64,000 bases of DNA from Biscogniauxia marginata (taxonomy: Eukaryota > Ascomycota > Sordariomycetes > Xylariales > Xylariaceae), in contig MU404055.1 in NCBI GenBank assembly GCA_022695795.1, positions 1,550,001 through 1,614,000 of the forward strand, given 5' to 3'. How positions within the stretch are numbered: position 1 is the first letter of the stretch; every line of letters starts with the position of its first letter. Shown one piece after another: positions 58,769 through 64,000 of the stretch. A program made the translations under genes and the position numbers. Below the pieces are notes generated by a model, which worked only from the letters and a program-made list of their open reading frames with translations, was not told the DNA's origin and did no database searches.

Positions 58769-61700
58769 ATTAATATATCGTTTAAAAGGCGATATATTAT
58801 TTATGTTTTTTAGTTATTTTAATTATATAATAATTATTATGAAAGTTTAATATTATAAAGATTTAAACTTTATTAATTTACCTTTTTATAAGTTTTATTA
58901 ATGATAATAAGTATTTGTTTTTTTATTACCTTATTAAAGTATTAATAATTAATTATTTATCGTTATATTAAATTTCTTTTTTTATTAATATGTTATTTTC
59001 CGTTTTTATCGATCTTTAATATTATAATTACTAAGTATTTTAACGAGGACTTTAATTCTCGAATATATTTTTTATTAAATTCCTTTTAAATTCCTTTTTA
59101 TAATACCTTTTATTTTTCTTAATTTATAAAATATATTAAAAATAAATTTAATAATTCCACTAGTTATATTTTAATAATTCTTTTTTTTAAATAATTTATA
59201 GAAACGAAGATATTTATATAATACTCTTTTCGTTAGATTTTTAAGTTTAATTACTTAAATTATATAAGTAATATATTTCGTTCTTATATTTGTTTTTTTG
59301 GTATTATTTGCGGTATTTATCTTATAATTTATAATAATTAATTCCTTTTAATTTTAATTTTAATAAAGCGTATTTATCTCGAAATTTATTTGTAAATTAC
59401 TTCTTTTAAACTAATTTATTCTTAAAATTATATTGTAATTTAATATATTATATAATATTAAAAAAAACTTATTTAAAATGTTTTTAAATAATTATTAAGA
59501 AAAAAACTATTTTTTTAATACTTTACTATTTTCGTAACTAAATATATATCTTTTAAAGTTCCGTAATTAATATAAATTTTATTTATATATTTATAATATA
59601 TTATTTTTTAAGTTACTTTAATTAAAATATAACTTTTATTTATTTTTAAGTTTATAAAGACTTTATATTCTTTTTTATTATACTTAATTTTAATTATAAT
59701 AATATTATTAAGTTTTAATTAAACTTCGTATAAAGATTTGTTATTTATAACTTCTTATTACTTTATTAACGAAAGTTTTTATCGTTTTTTAGTTTTTTAT
59801 ATTTTTTTAAGTTTCTTTAAATCGCTACGGCCTTAATATCTTTTTATTTTTAAGCTTTTATAAAAACGTATTTTTAATAATTGTTATTTAAATAATTTTT
59901 TTAATTACTTTTTAAGTAATAAAAAGTAAAAAGTTTATTTTTTATATAAAACTTTATATATTAAAACTTTAATTCTTTTTTAAAAGCTTTTTTATAACTT
60001 AAATTTATTTTTTTATTAATTTAAAACCTTTTAAAGTTTTAAATTATTTTTAAATAAAAAGTATAATTCTCGGTTTTATTTATTAAAAATAATTCGATAT
60101 TTCTTTATAAATTTATATATATTTCTAAAAACTTTTTTTCTTTTTTAAAGTATATCTTAACAATTCGTTTATAACTTAATTTAATTGTATGTATTTTTAC
60201 TTATTATTTTATTAAGTACTTTTTTATAAAACTAAATAAATTTATATCGTACTTAACTCGCTTTTCGAGTTAATATAAAAAATATAATTCTTTTTATAAT
60301 TCTTATAATTCTTTTTTAACTTCGTTTTTTTCGAAACCCGCTTCGAGCAAATTGTGTATATCGCATAATACTAAAATGTAATATATAACCTTTAATAATT
60401 ATTTCGTTACTTCTTTTGGAACTTAAATAAAAATAATATACTTTAAAATATTATAATTATCGTGAGATATTATTATAAATATACTCGTTTTTTTTTATAT
60501 TATTACTTTTTAGTTTTTAAGAATAATAACCGGCTTTATCTTTAAAACTTTTATATATTTAATAAAAGTTTTTAATATAAAAACTCTAATATAATAATAC
60601 ATATTTTTATTATAATTTTATTATTCTATTTTTATTAAGTTAAAATGTTTCGTTTTTTTATTATTTTATTATTTTTAGCTTTAATTTAAGTTCTTTACTT
60701 AATAACCTATTAAATTAATCGGTATTATTTAAATTTTAATAAACATCGTAATTATTATTTATATAAAACTTTTAATATAAATTATTATATTTACTTTTTC
60801 TTTAATATGTTTCGTATTTATTATTATTATTATAATTTAATTCAACTCCTAAGTTGTATCTTAATTTATAAATATTATATTTATATAATAATTCGTTTTC
60901 GTTACATTTTTACTTAACTTATTTTAATATAAAATACCTTAAATATAAATAATCGTGCTTTAAATAATCTTTATAATTAACTTAATAATATTTATAATTT
61001 CCTTTTATAAAGACTTTTTTGTCCTTTTTTACCTTAATAATAATAATAATAAACACTTAATTTATTTATTTATTATTTTCGAAATAAACCTTTACTTTAA
61101 AGGTTCTTTTCTCAAGTTAAAAAATCCCTCTTATTTTTAGTTTTTATTTTTTAAGATTTTTATATTTATTTTTATAATATTTATTTTTTATAATTAAAAC
61201 ATTTAATAATTAATTTATCTTATTTTTTTTGCTCTTTTTAAGTAACGTTAATTTTAATAAAGTTTAATTTAATTCTAATACCTTTCTTTGTTTTAATACC
61301 ACTTTTATAATTTTCTTCTTTTTACTAATCGCCATTTTTTTGTTATATCGTTTTTTCTTTTTAAAATATCGTTCGAAGTTTTCGTTATTAATAATAATTA
61401 CTATTATAACGTAATTATTAAACTTTTTTAAGTTCCTTTTTTATATAAATTTATTTTATATAACTCATTTTTTATATAGTCCTTTAATTTTTAATAAAAT
61501 AAGTAATTATAATTAGCTTACGAGTTTTTTAAACTTAATAACGTAATTTAAGGCTTTTTTGTTTTATTATAATTTATAAAGTTAAGTTTCGGTTTATTAC
61601 TTAAAAATTAAGTTATTAAATATAAACTTAAATTATTTTTTAAACTCTTTATAATCTTTAAAGACTTTTTTTATGTTTTTAAGCGCTTTATTTATTATTT

Positions 61701-62271
61701 AAGTAATTTTTTAATATTAATTAAAACTAGGTTAAAATACTATAAAAACTTTTTATTTTTTAATAATAATTATTTCGTAATAAAACCGTAAATAAGTTCC
61801 GGCTTAAATTAAAAATCCTTTTAAATTACTTAACTTATTATATTTATTAAATGTAATTAACTTAAAACTTTTTATATTAAGGGTTATTATGTTATTTTTA
61901 TCGTTTAAGTTATTAAAGTCGTTATTGTTTAAAGGTAACTCCGGTTATTTATCTCTAAGAAATAAAAGTTATTTTACTTATTTTTTTTCTCTTTTTCTTT
62001 TTCCTTAAACGATTCTTCTTATTAAGCTTTAAAGATATCCTCTTAAGGCTCTTTTTTAATTATAACTATAATTAATTATTATATTAATTCTTTTAAACCT
62101 TTTTATTATATCGTAAAAAAATTTAAAGTTTTTGTTTAAAAGCTTATTAATTATTAATTATTTATTTTTTATTACTCTTTAATTTTAAAAAGCATACTTA
62201 TTTTAAAACGGTTTAATTAAAAGTTCTTTCTTTTAAACTAATATTAAGTATTAATTAAAAAGCTATTAAAA

Positions 62272-62746
62272 TATAATAAACCTTTTTATATATTTTTAAT
62301 TAATTAACTTTATAAGTAAATACGTATTAAGTTTTCTTAATTTAAAAGTAATAATAAATTAAAATTAATTTAAGTGATTTATAATATTTTATTCGTTAAA
62401 AAGATTTTAAGGTATTTTCATTATAATATTAAGAAATAATTATAATCTTAAATAAATAACTAAAAAACTAAAATAAAAAACTAAACATATAAGAAATTTT
62501 ATCCTTTTTATATTTATTATTTTATTTTTCATTCCCCATAATTGGTATATTAAATACCTTTAAATAAGTCTTATCTATACTTATTTATTTTCTACTAAAT
62601 ACTATTAAATAAGTCTCATCCATACTTATCCATATCACGTGACAATAGGTCGCCTTTCCTTTCAAGTTCCATGTCCGAGCCGGACGCAAGAAGAGTAAGA
62701 ACAATACCCCTGTCACTTGATTACTTACCCTGGTTGGTTCGTGACA
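62272..62746. repeat. Right LTR (475 bp)
   Basis: Begins TATAATAAACC, the mutated form of TGTGACGAACC, and ends GGTTCGTGACA. Its last ~130 bases keep normal composition (for example ATGTCCGAGCCGGACGCAAG) whereas the same positions in the left LTR are mutated. Confidence 0.93.
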
Positions 62747-62751
62747 TTTCT
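62747..62751. other. Target-site duplication, right copy (TTTCT)
   Basis: Exact copy of the TTTCT that precedes the left LTR. Confidence 0.9.
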
Positions 62752-63633
62752 CTCCTTTATTGCCATGACGCGTAAAGATTGATCACGCCACTGGGGCGAT
62801 ACACAACAAACTGTACGAAAAAACCTCTCTATTTTATCCTGCGTTATCCGATGCTCTCATCTGGTGATACTACTGCGCAAGCTAACCTCTACCTCCCTCC
62901 CCTGTGATGGCCGTCGCCTGCGGTTCTCGGCGAGGTCACAATGAGTTGAGTTGAGTGGCTTGGTATGTTGGAACTTCGAAGTTTGGTTGTGATCGACAGT
63001 AGCAATTGTCTACGATGTGATGTTGTGTTGTATTATAAATTTGCGCTCATGTGATGATACGTCTCACGACATACGCGTTGTAGGAGTCGTCCTAACGCGA
63101 TCCCACGGATGCTTTTCTTTTTCTCTGTGCCTGTCTAACCCCATGAGGTACGACATGATCTAGCATCTTGTCCCTGGTAACGCTCTTCCGAGTGATGGAA
63201 GATCACAAGGAGAGCTATCGACGGACAATATTGCACGGCTATGCCTCTTCCATCACTGTGAAAGACTCGTTTTTACATGGGCTTGTCATGGAGATATAGC
63301 TCACTCGACGAGCTGGGTTGGTCCAAAATGCTATTGACGCGTGATACTTAGACAAAGCTTAGAAACTCAAATAGAAATACTTCATCTATGGGTTAAAGAG
63401 AATGACATTAAGAACATGGAGAATGCCTGTCTAAGACTCCTAGACCTTCTCTAGGTGCAGTTCTGACTGAAATAACGCATAAAACCTTGGGAAATATACT
63501 GACCAGCTATGCAACATGCAAGTTGAAATGATTATCATGTTCCATTCATAAAAGAATCTACCATAATAGACGGCCTAAAACCTCATTCTTTTACTACTCT
63601 ATCCTTTCTTAGTCTGATGATGCCGAACTCCCT
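62752..63633. other. Intergenic region, no supported gene
   Basis: Normal composition resumes directly after the retrotransposon. It contains a GTTGAGTTGAGTGG repeat near 62944 and a short inverted pair around 63195-63255 (GTGATGGAAGA ... TCTTCCATCAC) that could form a hairpin. No coding frame. Confidence 0.5.
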
Positions 63634-64000
63634 TTACCACTCGCAGGGGTCGCGTCCGTACGCCACGCTAACACCACGCCACATAAACCTTTCCATCTCC
63701 GACATGACGATATTGGGTACATGCCCCCCACGGCAAGCATCATTAATCCTCTTGAATGCGGTAGCTGCTTGGGCTCTGTAAGAAGCGAATCGAATCTCCA
63801 AGGCCACTGTATCCGCCTCGCTGTCCGCAAAGAGAATGATCACTTCGTCAATGTCGTATTTGAAGTTCGCGGAGAAGAATTGGCGGAGATACTGCTCATT
63901 CACGATGCCCGACGGACCGGAAACTTGAACTACACGAGATGCCGTGGATGGCCCTTTAGGTGCTGAATGGTAGTCATTCATGACCACCTTTGGGCGGCGT
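63634..64000 (-). CDS. RRM-like protein, C-terminal part (5' end outside window)
   Basis: The frame is open from the window edge to a stop at 63634-63636, giving about 121 residues. The order of elements fits an RNA-recognition motif: a first strand RVVQVSGPSG (RNP2-like), helix NEQYLRQFFSANF, strand YDIDEVIIL, strand ALEIRFASYRAQA in the RNP1 position, and helix AATAFKRINDAC. The C-terminal tail ends GVSVAYGRDPCEW. The RNP1 position lacks the usual Gly-Phe pattern, so RNA binding is uncertain and the domain might bind protein instead. An in-frame ATG near the edge (VVMNDYHSAPK) could be the start, but the frame is open upstream, so I treat the gene as truncated. Confidence 0.6.
   Translation of the reverse strand, partial: RRPKVVMNDYHSAPKGPSTASRVVQVSGPSGIVNEQYLRQFFSANFKYDIDEVIILFADSEADTVALEIRFASYRAQAATAFKRINDACRGGHVPNIVMSEMERFMWRGVSVAYGRDPCEW

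Larger units (their letters stand above)
55237..62746. mobile_element. LTR retrotransposon destroyed by RIP
   Basis: The two ends carry 475-bp direct repeats that align base for base, differing only by C/T and G/A transitions in the parts I compared. The ends are TGTGACGAACC and GGTTCGTGACA, which are inverted copies of each other, and TTTCT flanks both sides. The span is 7510 bp including 97 N. The internal 6.5 kb is extremely AT-rich with stops in every frame, so gag and pol cannot be read and neither the superfamily nor the orientation can be assigned. The 5-bp duplication and size suit Ty3/Gypsy or Ty1/Copia elements. The mutation type is that of repeat-induced point mutation, a premeiotic fungal defence, so the element should be dead. 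Confidence 0.93.

Noticed and set aside
58558..58790. Tandem array as a CRISPR array
   Set aside because: Units are contiguous 21-mers without spacers, in a eukaryotic AT-rich element.
55300..62700. AT-rich block as a mitochondrial insertion or a centromere
   Set aside because: Paired LTRs, inverted TG...CA ends and an exact target duplication explain the whole block as one retrotransposon with RIP-type transitions.
1..64000. tRNA, 5S rRNA or other structured RNA genes
   Set aside because: I looked for B-box-like GTTCGAATC contexts and 5S landmarks and found none with a supporting cloverleaf; a dedicated scan (tRNAscan, Infernal) would be decisive.

Overview
This window looks like a nuclear contig of a filamentous ascomycete (Pezizomycotina, most likely a Sordariomycete). 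The evidence is short spliceosomal introns (52-86 bp, GT...CTAAC/CTGAC-like...AG), typical fungal families (pirin, PRM10/ThrE-like transporter, DENN protein, fungal P450, fucose-lectin-like membrane protein), and an LTR retrotransposon destroyed by C-to-T/G-to-A transitions in the manner of repeat-induced point mutation (RIP). Gene density is low: about a dozen supportable genes in 64 kb, separated by long non-coding stretches rich in TACCTA/TAGGTA words.

Left part (1-23 kb): the N-terminal part of a Cys-rich single-pass membrane protein running off the window (minus); a small Pro-rich hypothetical protein (plus); a pirin with an N-terminal signal-anchor (minus, one intron); a single-pass membrane protein with a fucose-lectin-like ectodomain (minus, one intron); three single-exon hypothetical genes on the plus strand (an acidic protein with a PPxY motif, a putative 2OG-oxygenase-like HxD...H protein, and a Lys/Glu-rich protein); and a five-exon DENN-domain/coiled-coil protein (minus).

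Middle (23-51 kb): a 9.7 kb gene desert, which holds a C-rich, possibly transposon-derived relic, leads to the most striking gene of the window. This is a 1245-residue intronless ORF that fuses an SbcD/Mre11-type nuclease to an SbcC/Rad50-type ATPase in one polypeptide, with all catalytic motifs intact and no CxxC zinc hook. It is followed by a P450 that appears broken by frameshifts, a second long non-coding region, and a three-exon PRM10/ThrE-like multi-pass transporter behind a long pyrimidine-rich leader.

Right part (51-64 kb): a non-coding stretch, then a complete but RIP-destroyed LTR retrotransposon (55237-62746) with two 475-bp LTRs, TGT...ACA ends and a perfect 5-bp target duplication (TTTCT). 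Inside it lies a 21-bp tandem array interrupted by a 97-base assembly gap. The window ends in the C-terminal part of a probable RRM protein (minus).

There is no sign of an operon-like system or biosynthetic cluster. The genes appear functionally independent, although the nuclease/ATPase fusion is by itself a candidate undescribed DNA-repair or genome-defence enzyme. All calls come from reading the sequence; no database search was run.
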